Assembly: GCF_000317245.1 (NCBI RefSeq)
Contig: NZ_AJLJ01000047.1
Coordinates: 1 to 40,960, forward strand
DNA: 40,960 nt
Direction of reading: 5' to 3'
Source: Fischerella muscicola SAG 1427-1 = PCC 73103
GTDB lineage: Bacteria > Cyanobacteriota > Cyanobacteriia > Cyanobacteriales > Nostocaceae
Position 1 is the stretch's first letter; each line of letters starts with the position of its first letter. Under the pieces are notes generated by a model. The model saw only the letters and a program-made list of their open reading frames with translations. It searched no databases and had not been told where the DNA came from. The translations under genes and the position numbers were made by a program. Of this stretch, positions 24,806 through 32,946 are shown piece after piece.

Positions 24806-26626
24806 CTATCTTAAACCCGACTGCACACGCCAGAGACTTGCATACACTCCGTTTTGTTCTAGCAGTTGTTCATGGGTTCCAGATTCAACAAATTGTCCAT
24901 ATTCCATAACGTATATACGATCAGCATTGCGGATAGTAGAGAGACGGTGAGCGATCGCAATCGTTGTTCTATTGACAGTAATTCGTTCTAGTGATTTTTG
25001 AATTGCTGCTTCTGTTTCATTATCTACTGCCGAGGTCGCTTCATCTAATATGAGAATCGGTGGATTTTTTAATACAGCACGAGCGATCGCAATCCGTTGA
25101 CGTTGTCCACCAGATAACTTTTGCCCTCGTTCCCCGACAATTGTCTCATAACCTTGGGGTAATTGCATAATAAAATCGTGTGCTTCCGCGATCTTCGCCG
25201 CCGTGATAATTTCTTGTTCTGTAGCGTCAAAAGTTCCGTAGGCGATATTTTCTGCCACAGTACCATGAAATAAAAACACATCCTGACTCACCAAACCCAT
25301 ACAACGGCGTAAGTCTCGTAATTGCAGGTTTTGGATATCAATTCCATCGAGGGTGATTGTTCCAGATTGCACCTCGTAGAGGCGTAGTAATAATTTTACG
25401 AGAGTGCTTTTACCAGAACCAGTCGAACCAACAATGGCGATCGTTTTACCTGCGGGAATATCTAGCGATAAATTTTTAATTACCGCTTGGCGATCTTGAT
25501 AGTTAAAAGTGACATTATGAAATTTTACTTCGCCACGTACATTTTCAACAGGTAAAGTTATATCTCCCGGATGGATTGCGATCGGCGTATCTAATAAATT
25601 CATCACACGATTTGTAGAAGCCATTGCTCGTTGATATTGGTCAAAAGTATCGCCTAATCTCGTTAAAGGCCATAACAATCGTTGAATCAAAAATACTAAA
25701 ACACTATATGTACCGACAGAAATTTTGCCATTAACTGCTGCCAATCCACCATAAAATAGCAATGCTGTAAATCCTCCCAAAATCAACATCCGAATTAACG
25801 GAATATAAGCAGCAGAAAGTTGAATAGCTTTGGAATTACTGCGACGATAAGCTTCACTTTCTAAACCTAAACGGGAGATTTCATAATCTTCAGCCGTGAA
25901 ACTTTTAATAGTAGTGATACCAGTTAAATTATTAGCCAAGCGAGAATTTAATAAACCTACCTTTTCTCGCACATCAGCATAGCGGGGTGCTAGTACATTT
26001 TGATAAGCAAATGTTCCCCAAAGGATAAAAGGAATAGGTAACATTGCCATCCATGCTACACCTGGAGCCAAAATAAAGAAAGCACCACCAATAATTAATA
26101 CTGTCACCACAACCTGGATAATGTCATTGGCGCCGGCATCCAAAAAGCGTTCAAGTTGGTTGATATCATCACTAAGAATAGACATCAAACCACCAGTGCT
26201 GCGTTCTTCAAAATATGCTAATTCTAAATCTTGTAAATGCTCATAAGCATCAAGACGCAAATCATGCTGAATATTTTGTGCTAAATTGCGCCAAAATCTC
26301 TCGTAAGCGTACTCCAAAACCGATTCTAAAATCCAAATAATCACAGTTAGGGCAGAAAGAATTAAAAATTGTCCAAAGATATCTCTGACTCCCAACTGTG
26401 CAATGATAGAATCTTGCTGCTTGACTACCACATCTACCGCAATACCGATTAACGCTGGTGGTGCTAAGTCAAAAAGTTTATTTAGGATAGAACAAATAGT
26501 AGCCCACCAAATTTGTTTGCGATACTTGTGTCCGTAGTTCAGCAGGCGTTTGAGGGGATGAGCTGAACCCCGGCGTTTTCTATCCACCCGACGAGATTTA
26601 ATTACTGTAGTCACAACCCTGTGCAA
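24806..26626 (-). CDS. ABC exporter half-transporter (permease-ATPase fusion)
   Basis: A 606-residue type IV (MsbA/ABCB-like) ABC exporter that should work as a dimer in the plasma membrane. The first ~325 residues hold six membrane helices, beginning with a basic N-terminus ([20 protein letters not shown]). The ATPase domain follows: Walker [11 protein letters not shown]-loop VSQDVFLF, signature [14 protein letters not shown], Walker [14 protein letters not shown] and the switch His in [10 protein letters not shown]. The substrate (lipid, peptide or drug) is not readable. It ends RVQSGLR and has no partner gene alongside, suggesting a homodimer. Direct repeats of about 60 bp flank the gene. 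Confidence 0.92.
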   Translation of the reverse strand: MHRVVTTVIKSRRVDRKRRGSAHPLKRLLNYGHKYRKQIWWATICSILNKLFDLAPPALIGIAVDVVVKQQDSIIAQLGVRDIFGQFLILSALTVIIWILESVLEYAYERFWRNLAQNIQHDLRLDAYEHLQDLELAYFEERSTGGLMSILSDDINQLERFLDAGANDIIQVVVTVLIIGGAFFILAPGVAWMAMLPIPFILWGTFAYQNVLAPRYADVREKVGLLNSRLANNLTGITTIKSFTAEDYEISRLGLESEAYRRSNSKAIQLSAAYIPLIRMLILGGFTALLFYGGLAAVNGKISVGTYSVLVFLIQRLLWPLTRLGDTFDQYQRAMASTNRVMNLLDTPIAIHPGDITLPVENVRGEVKFHNVTFNYQDRQAVIKNLSLDIPAGKTIAIVGSTGSGKSTLVKLLLRLYEVQSGTITLDGIDIQNLQLRDLRRCMGLVSQDVFLFHGTVAENIAYGTFDATEQEIITAAKIAEAHDFIMQLPQGYETIVGERGQKLSGGQRQRIAIARAVLKNPPILILDEATSAVDNETEAAIQKSLERITVNRTTIAIAHRLSTIRNADRIYVMEYGQFVESGTHEQLLEQNGVYASLWRVQSGLR

Positions 26627-26696
26627 TTGTGTAAGGAAACCGATATTACCACGTTTGCCAGCATTCAGGCGTCACCATTCAGGTATAAAGGGGACA

Positions 26697-26754
26697 AGGG
26701 AGACAAGGGAGACACAGGGACAGGTCGAATATTTTTGATTGATTCACCGCGTCT
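26697..26754. repeat. Direct repeat right of the ABC exporter gene
   Basis: Second copy of the repeat at 24672-24731: AAAGGGGACAAGGGAGACA, then GAATATTTTTGATTGATTC and ACCGCGTCT, in the same orientation. Confidence 0.7.
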
Positions 26755-26790
26755 TTTCCTCCCTATTCCTTAGACACAAAGGAGAAAAAT

Positions 26791-27633
26791 TTGAAAAATC
26801 AGCAATTAGGTAGTTGGCAAAATACAGTAGCAGGGGTTGCAATAGCAATACTTGTGATTTTGAGTCTGAACTCTTTTATCATTATTAATCCAGGTGAGGC
26901 AGGAGTTCTGAGTATACTAGGTAAAGCCAGAGATGGAGCCTTAATAGAAGGTATTCATTTCAAACCGCCATTCATATCTAAAGTAGATGTATACGATGTG
27001 ACGGTGCAAAAATATGAAATACCCGCTCAAAGTGCTACCAAAGATTTGCAAGAACTAACCGCAAAATTTGCGATCAATTTCCTTATAGATCCGCAACAAG
27101 TAGTTGAAATTAGAAGAAAACAGGGAAGTTTAGAAAATATAGTCGCTAAAATCATTGCTCCTCAAACTCAGGAATCATTCAAAATCGCAGCTGCAAGGAG
27201 GACAGTAGAAGAGTCAATCACCAAAAGAAATGAACTTAAGGATGATTTTGACACAGCATTAGGTCAACGCTTAGAAAAATATGGAATAATAGTTTTGGAT
27301 ACTAGCGTCATTGACTTGACTTTTTCCCCAGAGTTTGCTAGAGCCGTAGAGGAAAAACAAATTGCTGAACAAAGAGCACAAAGAGCAGTTTACATAGCAA
27401 AAGAAGCTGAACAAGAAGCACAAGCAGAAATTAATCGTGCCAAAGGGAAATCAGAAGCTCAAAGACTTTTGGCAGAAACTTTAAAAGCGCCAGGAGGACA
27501 ACTAGTTCTGCAAAAGGAAGCAATTGAAGCATGGAAAAATGGCGGTGCTCAAATGCCAAAAGTTCTTGTCACAGGTAAAGACTCACAAAGTAGTGTTCCC
27601 TTTCTCTTCAATGTGAGTAACATACAGGATTAA
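26791..27633 (+). CDS. Prohibitin-family (SPFH/HflC-like) membrane protein
   Basis: A 280-residue protein with one N-terminal membrane helix (VAGVAIAILVILSLNSFIII, about 13-32), an SPFH domain (NPGEAGVLSILGK to IDLTFSPEFARAVEEKQIAEQRAQRA) and a C-terminal Ala/Glu-rich coiled coil. Prohibitins form large rings in membranes and modulate proteases or membrane domains. The start is TTG, supported by AAAGGAG 6-7 bases upstream (26779-26785); there is no ATG near. It is followed by DUF1824 in the same direction 54 bases later, which may be a loose operon. Cyanobacterial relatives occur in thylakoid and plasma membranes. Confidence 0.88.
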   Translation: MKNQQLGSWQNTVAGVAIAILVILSLNSFIIINPGEAGVLSILGKARDGALIEGIHFKPPFISKVDVYDVTVQKYEIPAQSATKDLQELTAKFAINFLIDPQQVVEIRRKQGSLENIVAKIIAPQTQESFKIAAARRTVEESITKRNELKDDFDTALGQRLEKYGIIVLDTSVIDLTFSPEFARAVEEKQIAEQRAQRAVYIAKEAEQEAQAEINRAKGKSEAQRLLAETLKAPGGQLVLQKEAIEAWKNGGAQMPKVLVTGKDSQSSVPFLFNVSNIQD

Positions 27634-27687
27634 ACCAAAATTGTTCTTGAACAAAAGCGCACATCAACACAGATAATAAACCGAGAT

Positions 27688-28104
27688 ATGTCAAGCACAA
27701 ATCAAACCAATTTCACAATTGCTGAAGCTAAAAAAGTTCTGAATAAATTCAACTGTGTAGACATAGCACCAAAAATTAAACCATCAGAAAAGCCTGTAAT
27801 CAGAGAAGCTTTACTTTTTCTGGCAAAATTGTCTGATTATCAAATTTTAGGAATTTGTGCTGATACTGAAGAGGAAGGAATGCTAGCAATGAAAACTTAT
27901 TCCCTCGCTTTGGGGTATGAGCCACCAAGTAATTTACCTAAAATTGATGGTCCTGTATACATCAAATTAAATGGGAAAAATGGCGTGTGTCACATAGATA
28001 CTTATTTTGGACATCATCGCGGTGTGTTGGTATCTTGCCAATGTTACTCTTCAGAGGGAATTAATGAGATGTATGGTCATTTACCCTTAGATTTATTTGT
28101 TTAA
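27688..28104 (+). CDS. DUF1824 family protein
   Basis: A 138-residue soluble protein of a cyanobacterial family of unknown role. Landmarks are FTIAEAKKVLNKFNCVD (about 9-25), YQILGICADTEEEGMLAMKTY (in part, about 52-70), the GPVYIKLNGKNG strand pair and the C-terminal DTYFGHHRGVLVSCQC segment. The alpha/beta fold and the EEEGMLAM helix suggest ligand or protein binding rather than catalysis. It lies 54 bases after the prohibitin-like gene in the same direction. Confidence 0.8.
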   Translation: MSSTNQTNFTIAEAKKVLNKFNCVDIAPKIKPSEKPVIREALLFLAKLSDYQILGICADTEEEGMLAMKTYSLALGYEPPSNLPKIDGPVYIKLNGKNGVCHIDTYFGHHRGVLVSCQCYSSEGINEMYGHLPLDLFV

Positions 28105-28148
28105 ATAAGTGCATTTTTAGCTTCAGAAAAAGTTTTTGTGTCTTAGTG

Positions 28149-28186
28149 TCTTGGTGGTTTAAGTACAAATTTTATTAACCGCCAAG
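28149..28186. repeat. Inverted repeat with CCAAGATG units
   Basis: TCTTGGTGGTTTAA and TTAACCGCCAAGA face each other about 14 bases apart, and the right arm is followed by a tandem CCAAGATG pair, between the DUF1824 and ABC-F genes. Possible hairpin terminator for DUF1824 or a mobile repeat. Confidence 0.5.
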
Positions 28187-28220
28187 ATGCCAAGATGCCA
28201 AGTTAGTTACAGAAAAAATT

Positions 28221-30170
28221 ATGAGTTTAATCACACTACAATCAGTTAAAAAAGATTTTGGTATTAAAGAAATTCTCAAAGATGCTAATTTTAGTTTAGA
28301 TGCTAATGATAAGGTCGGTTTAATTGGGACTAATGGTTCTGGGAAATCAACTCTCTTAAAAATTATTGCTGGTTTAGAACCTATTGATGAAGGTCAAATT
28401 TTAGTTAATTCTGGTGCGAAGATTATTTATTTACCCCAACAGCCAGATTTAGATGATGCTCATACTGTTTTAGAGCAAGTTTTTGCTGACAGTGGTGAAA
28501 ATATGGTTTTGGTGCGTGAGTATGAAGAAATTTCTGATAAACTGGCTCATTATCCAGAAGATAGTCAACTAATGTCCCGGCTTTCGGTGGTGATGCAACG
28601 TATGGATGCAACTGGTGCTTGGGAGTTAGAAACTAATGCGAAGATTATCCTTTCTAAATTAGGAATTACGGATTTTGATGCGATTGTTGGAACTTTATCT
28701 GGAGGCTATCGTAAGCGTATTGCTTTAGCTACAGCTTTGCTATCAGAACCAGATTTGTTATTGATGGATGAACCGACAAACCATCTGGATGCAAATTCGG
28801 TAGAGTGGTTGCAAAGTTATTTGAATCGCTATCGCGGCGCACTTTTATTAATCACTCACGATCGTTATTTTTTAGATCGTGTCACTAATCGAATTATAGA
28901 GATAGACAGAGGTGATATTTACACTTATTCTGGCAACTATTCATACTACCTGGAAAAGAAAGCCGATGCTGAAGAAAGTGCTGTTAGCAGTCAGCGTAAG
29001 TTTCAAGGAGTATTACGTCGCGAGTTGGAATGGTTGAAGAGAGGGCCAAAAGCCAGAAGTACAAAGCAAAAAGCCAGAATAGATCGGATTAGCGATATGC
29101 AAGCGACGGAGTTTAAACAAGCTCAGGGTAAAGTTGATATTGCTACAGCTAGCCGTCGGATTGGCAAAAAAGTTATTGAAGTGAATAATATCTCAAAAAG
29201 TTATGACGATGCCTTCGGCAACCCCTTCGGTGTACGCACTTTAATTAAAGATTTTACCTACGAATTTAGTCCTGAAGACAGGATTGGGATTATTGGCGGT
29301 AATGGTACGGGTAAATCTACTTTAATGGATATAATTACTGGACGGGTAGAGCCAGATACAGGTAGTGTAGATATTGGCACAACAATTCACATTGGCTATT
29401 TTGATCAGCATTCTGAAGAATTACTCACTGCTTTAAATGAAAATCAGCGCGTGATTGATTACATCAAAGAAGAAGGAGAACACGTCAAAATAGCTGACGG
29501 AACAACAATCAGTGCTTCTCAGATGTTAGAGCGATTTTTGTTTCCGGGAAATCAGCAGTATGCACCTATTTATAAACTGTCTGGTGGAGAAAAGCGGCGG
29601 TTATTTTTATTGCGTGTACTGATGAGTGCGCCAAATGTTTTGATCTTAGATGAACCGACTAATGATTTAGATGTCCAGACTTTAGCGGTACTGGAAGAAT
29701 ATTTAGAGGATTTTAACGGTTGTGTAATTGTAGTCTCTCACGATCGCTATTTTTTGGATCGGACTGTAGATACTATCTTTGCTTTGGAAGAAGGTGGTAA
29801 TATCCGCCAGTATCCTGGTAATTACTCAGTTTATCTCGATTACAAAAAAGCCGAAGAAGAAAAGCAACAAGCAACTGTTAATACAAAGGAAAAGCCAAAA
29901 AATCAACAGACACAACCAACAGAGACTCAACCTAAAGAAACAGCCAAGAAAAAGCGTTTATCAACTTGGGAAAGACGAGAGTTTGAGCAGTTGGAAGATA
30001 AAATTGCTCAATTAGAAACTGAGAAAGCAGAAGCCGAAAAAGCAATGGCGAATGTTCCCGCAGGGAATTACACTCAGGTGCAAAAGTTGTATGAACAGGT
30101 GGAAGCACTCAAGCAAGCAATTGATCAAGCGACAGAGCGGTGGTTAGAATTGGCGGAGATTGAGTCTTAG
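28221..30170 (+). CDS. ABC-F family ATPase (Uup/EttA-like)
   Basis: A 649-residue soluble protein with two ABC domains and no membrane part. Domain 1: GTNGSGKST (about 37-45), LSGGYRKR and LLMDEPTNHLD. An arm and the inter-domain linker (EWLKRGPKARSTKQKARID) follow. Domain 2: GGNGTGKST, LSGGEKRR and LILDEPTNDLD. A C-terminal extension is Gln/Thr/Lys-rich and then a coiled coil (WERREFEQLEDKIAQLETEK onward), as in Uup, where it binds structured DNA. ABC-F proteins act on ribosomes to relieve stalling or protect against antibiotics; Uup-type members also affect transposon excision. It is a single gene. Confidence 0.9.
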   Translation: MSLITLQSVKKDFGIKEILKDANFSLDANDKVGLIGTNGSGKSTLLKIIAGLEPIDEGQILVNSGAKIIYLPQQPDLDDAHTVLEQVFADSGENMVLVREYEEISDKLAHYPEDSQLMSRLSVVMQRMDATGAWELETNAKIILSKLGITDFDAIVGTLSGGYRKRIALATALLSEPDLLLMDEPTNHLDANSVEWLQSYLNRYRGALLLITHDRYFLDRVTNRIIEIDRGDIYTYSGNYSYYLEKKADAEESAVSSQRKFQGVLRRELEWLKRGPKARSTKQKARIDRISDMQATEFKQAQGKVDIATASRRIGKKVIEVNNISKSYDDAFGNPFGVRTLIKDFTYEFSPEDRIGIIGGNGTGKSTLMDIITGRVEPDTGSVDIGTTIHIGYFDQHSEELLTALNENQRVIDYIKEEGEHVKIADGTTISASQMLERFLFPGNQQYAPIYKLSGGEKRRLFLLRVLMSAPNVLILDEPTNDLDVQTLAVLEEYLEDFNGCVIVVSHDRYFLDRTVDTIFALEEGGNIRQYPGNYSVYLDYKKAEEEKQQATVNTKEKPKNQQTQPTETQPKETAKKKRLSTWERREFEQLEDKIAQLETEKAEAEKAMANVPAGNYTQVQKLYEQVEALKQAIDQATERWLELAEIES

Positions 30171-30256
30171 TAGAGCTTTGGGTAAATTGTAATGTTTATT
30201 AAACGCAGAGGAACGCAGAGTTTTTTCAAAGAGGATTGGGTTAATTTTTGGAAGTT

Positions 30257-30424
30257 GATGCATTCGTAATGTGAGTCGATGCATTCGTAATGTAAGGCGA
30301 TGCATTCGTAATGTGAGTCGATGCATTCGTAATGTAAGGCGATGCATTCGTAATGCAAGTCGATACAATTGCAATGCAGGTCGATGCAATTGCAATGCAA
30401 GGGGTTGCATTTAAATAGCAGGGT
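30257..30424. repeat. Tandem array B: 8 units of exactly 21 bp
   Basis: Units start GATGCATTCGTAATG at 30257, 30278, 30299, 30320 and 30341, then diverge (GATACAATTGCAATG at 30362, GATGCAATTGCAATG at 30383, GTTGCATTTAAATAG at 30404). The spacing segment alternates GTGAGTC and TAAGGC-like forms, giving a two-unit higher-order pattern. Each unit contains the small dyad GCATT CGT AATGC/T. There are no unique spacers, so it is not CRISPR. Confidence 0.88.
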
Positions 30425-30461
30425 GATTAAATGGCGTAATTCGTTGCTACTCTTGGATTTT

Positions 30462-30567
30462 CCTATACCATTCGTGAACAACAAGATCCCCGACTTCTCA
30501 ACAGAAGTCGGGGATCTGAGTTTGGCGATTCTCACAACTCCTACACGGATTGCTGTAGCAATTTTAT
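30462..30567. mobile_element. Inverted-repeat element with nested hairpin, degenerate copy
   Basis: CCATTCGTGAACAAC precedes the palindrome AGATCCCCGACTTCT / AGAAGTCGGGGATCT (30484-30517), and GATTCTCACAACTCC then GGATTGCTGTAGC follow. The order matches the copy at 35968-36072, but the terminal repeats are worn. Confidence 0.5.
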
Positions 30568-30632
30568 ACTTTTCACATCAGACACAATCTTTCAATTAAT
30601 ATTAATTGTGTACTGATTAAACAAAATCTAAA

Positions 30633-31256
30633 ATGTCATTTACCTGCACAAAACTATTACTAACTCATTCTCAAATTTGGCACGCTGCTACTATACATCC
30701 TTTCCTACAGCAATGTCATTTAGGTACAATCAAATCTGAGCAATTTAATACGTGGTTAGTACAAGATTATTTATTTGTTGTTGAGTTTACGCGGATGGTA
30801 GGAAGAGTATTAGCTAGCGCACCTCTAGATCATTTTGATGTGATACTTGGTGGATTAGCAGCACTTCAAGATGAATTGACTTGGTTTAAACAAAAAGCCG
30901 CACAAAGACAACTAAATCTGGACACAAAAAAACAAGCAACATGTCAAGAATACTGTGAATATATGCATAGTCTTGGAACCAAACCTTACCCGGTACAAGC
31001 AACTGCATTTTGGGCAATGGAATTAGCCTACAATCAAGGTTGGCAATTGCCTGGTGAAATGCCCGTACCCTACAATGAATTTGCCAACAGATGGGGAAAT
31101 CCTGGTTTTACAGAATATGTAAAAATTTTGGAACAACAAGCTGATGAAGTGTTACAAACTGCTGCTGCTGATGTTCAACAGCAAGCCGAAGAAGCTTTTG
31201 TAAAAGTGGCAAAATTTGAACATAATTTTTGGCAAATGGCTTTTAATGCAGGTTAA
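30633..31256 (+). CDS. TenA-family protein (thiamine salvage, Cys-less type)
   Basis: A 207-residue all-helical protein of the TenA/thiaminase II fold. Landmarks are FNTWLVQDYLFVVEFTRMVGR (in part, about 38-58), AALQDELTWFKQKA and PYPVQATAFWAMELAYNQGW (about 117-136), with a final FWQMAF helix. TenA hydrolyses aminopyrimidines from degraded thiamine. The active-site cysteine of classical TenA is not present in the PVQATAFWAME segment, which suggests the TenA_E subgroup that uses Glu instead; no thiamine-biosynthesis gene or TPP riboswitch is adjacent, so the true substrate is open. Confidence 0.8.
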   Translation: MSFTCTKLLLTHSQIWHAATIHPFLQQCHLGTIKSEQFNTWLVQDYLFVVEFTRMVGRVLASAPLDHFDVILGGLAALQDELTWFKQKAAQRQLNLDTKKQATCQEYCEYMHSLGTKPYPVQATAFWAMELAYNQGWQLPGEMPVPYNEFANRWGNPGFTEYVKILEQQADEVLQTAAADVQQQAEEAFVKVAKFEHNFWQMAFNAG

Positions 31257-31339
31257 TTCATTTGTCATTAGTTATTAGTAAAGATTTGGTGTGTGTTTAC
31301 TTTTTGTCATGAGAGTTAGTAAGTAACTTTTCAAATTTT

Positions 31340-32095
31340 TCATGATTGCTTTTCAAATATCATTAGATGCTGCTGCGGTAATAAGTTTTTAGTTTCACGC
31401 CACGTTAAACCAACAGCTTGCATTTCTTTTTTCACCTGTTTTTGAGTCATTTTATGTAAGCCTTTAATCATAATAAAAGGATTTTCACCCCGATATTCAA
31501 CTAACACTACCCTACCGCCTGGTTTCAAGGCTTTTACAATTGCTTGCATCACTTCTTGTGGATATGCAAATTCGTGATATGCATCTACCATCAAGGCTAA
31601 GTCAATACTTGTGTTTGGTAAGTTGGGATTGGTGAGAGTTGCCAATATTGGTTCAACGTTGGTAACATTTAGCTCTTGCTTGAAAAAGTTAATAATATCG
31701 ATCATTTCTGGTTGAATATCTACAGCTAGGACTTTTCCCTGTGGTACTTTGGGAGCAATACGAAAACTCAAATAACCTGTACCCGCACCAATATCTGCTA
31801 CTACGTCTGTAGATTTGAGGTTAAGGGCGTCTACAATTTTACTTGGCTTTTCTTCTGTTTCGCGGCTAGGACGTTCTAGCCAAGCTGCACCAGTATGTCC
31901 CATAACTTTAGCTATTTCTCTACCCATATAGTATTTACCAATACCATCTTGATTATGAATCTTTCGTTGTTCATAAACAGAAGAAGAGTTTGTAGCTGCA
32001 ATTGTTTTGTTGATTGGATAAAGTAAGTAAGTACAGATTATTATTGAGATAATTACTATTAAAGAAATAAAATTATACTTTCTTGGATGATGCAT
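31340..32095 (-). CDS. Membrane-anchored class I SAM methyltransferase
   Basis: A 251-residue protein. It begins with a hydrophobic segment (FISLIVIISIIICTYLLY, about 9-26) acting as anchor or signal, then MGREIAKVMGHTGAAWLERPSR, and the Rossmann methyltransferase domain: motif I VVADIGAGTGYLS (about 98-110), acidic loop VLAVDIQPEMI (about 121-131), LALMVDAYHEF and LKPGGRVVLVEYRG. The target is unknown. Sequences with this layout in cyanobacteria are annotated as periplasmic or membrane methyltransferases. It stands alone, with 90 bases between it and the broken WD40 gene. Confidence 0.82.
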   Translation of the reverse strand: MHHPRKYNFISLIVIISIIICTYLLYPINKTIAATNSSSVYEQRKIHNQDGIGKYYMGREIAKVMGHTGAAWLERPSRETEEKPSKIVDALNLKSTDVVADIGAGTGYLSFRIAPKVPQGKVLAVDIQPEMIDIINFFKQELNVTNVEPILATLTNPNLPNTSIDLALMVDAYHEFAYPQEVMQAIVKALKPGGRVVLVEYRGENPFIMIKGLHKMTQKQVKKEMQAVGLTWRETKNLLPQQHLMIFEKQS

Positions 32096-32187
32096 AAGTT
32101 ATAAATTCCACTCTGTCAAGCTAGTTTTGAGTGTTTGTAGTAAGCACTTTAGTGCTTAAAAATTCAGGACAAACGCCTCTACAGTTT

Positions 32188-32946
32188 TCAGTTTCGCTCA
32201 CAAAGCTGACGATCGCTCTCTTTCACTGTTGTATTAGTCTGCAAATAATTTTGCACTAGGGCGCAGCCATACGATAATACATCTTGATTGAGAATTTGCT
32301 CTAAGTTCCACAGCATAAGTGTGTTGTCATCACCAGTTGAAGCCAATATTTTCCCGTCACGACTGATAGCTAGTCCCCGAATCGCAGCAGTATGTCCTGT
32401 CAGAGTTGCGATTTCTGTACCATCAACTTGCCAAAGTTTGATAGTAGTATCCACACTTCCAGATGCTACGATTCGACTGTCGGGACTAAAGGCAACTCCC
32501 CAAATGGCGGCGGTGTGACCTTTAAGAGTTCTCAGTAATTGGCCATCCAGTGTCCACAATTTTACGGTATTGTCTCCACTTCCAGAGGCTACCATCTTTC
32601 CGTCAGGGCTAATAGCAAGTCTCTACACAGGTGCGGTATGACCTTTGAGAGTTCTGTGCAATTTACCATCAAGTGTCCACAACTTTACGGTTTCATCGCT
32701 ACTGGCTGAAGCTAAAATTTTACTGTCTGGACTAAATCTAAGTTGCCAAATTTCTGCTTGATGTCCTTTGAGGATATTAGTTGAAAGCTGAAAGTCTTGC
32801 CAAGATGCTTGGCGATCGCGCAACCATAGTCTAATAGTTTTATCACTATTTGCCATGGCGATCGCTTGATCGTTAGGACTCAAGGTTGTGGCAAAAAGTT
32901 TACCGTTGGGATTTTTGTAAGTAGCAACTAAAGAACTATTTGTTGG
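32188..32946 (-). pseudogene. Cut-off C-terminal WD40 repeats of the AAA-like/WD40 protein
   Basis: This stretch continues the frame of the upstream gene (32947-35742) without any frameshift but is separated by TAA at 32947-32949 and interrupted by TAG at 32623-32625. It encodes about five more WD40 repeats (one weak, then KGHQAEIWQLRFSPDS, KGHTAPV-stop-RLAISPDG, KGHTAAIWGVAFSPDS and TGHTAAIRGLAISRDG) and a C-terminal tail with two Cys. At the TAG, sibling repeats have Trp (TGG), a one-base change. With these repeats the protein would have 14, enough for two seven-bladed propellers. Sequencing error cannot be excluded. Confidence 0.75.

Larger units (their letters stand above)
30171..30632. 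other. Intergenic region with tandem array and degenerate element
   Basis: About 460 bases without a credible gene. It holds an 8-unit 21-bp array (30257-30424) and a worn copy of the inverted-repeat element with the AGATCCCCGACTTCT hairpin (30462-30567). Overlapping minus-strand frames that read as repeated HRLTLRM or CIDSHYE heptads are products of the array. Confidence 0.7.

Noticed and set aside
30144..30535. Minus-strand repeat proteins with HRLTLRM or CIDSHYE heptads
   Set aside because: Two frames of the same 21-bp array are open at once because 21 is a multiple of 3; no ribosome site and the array decays at one end, so these are by-products of the repeat.
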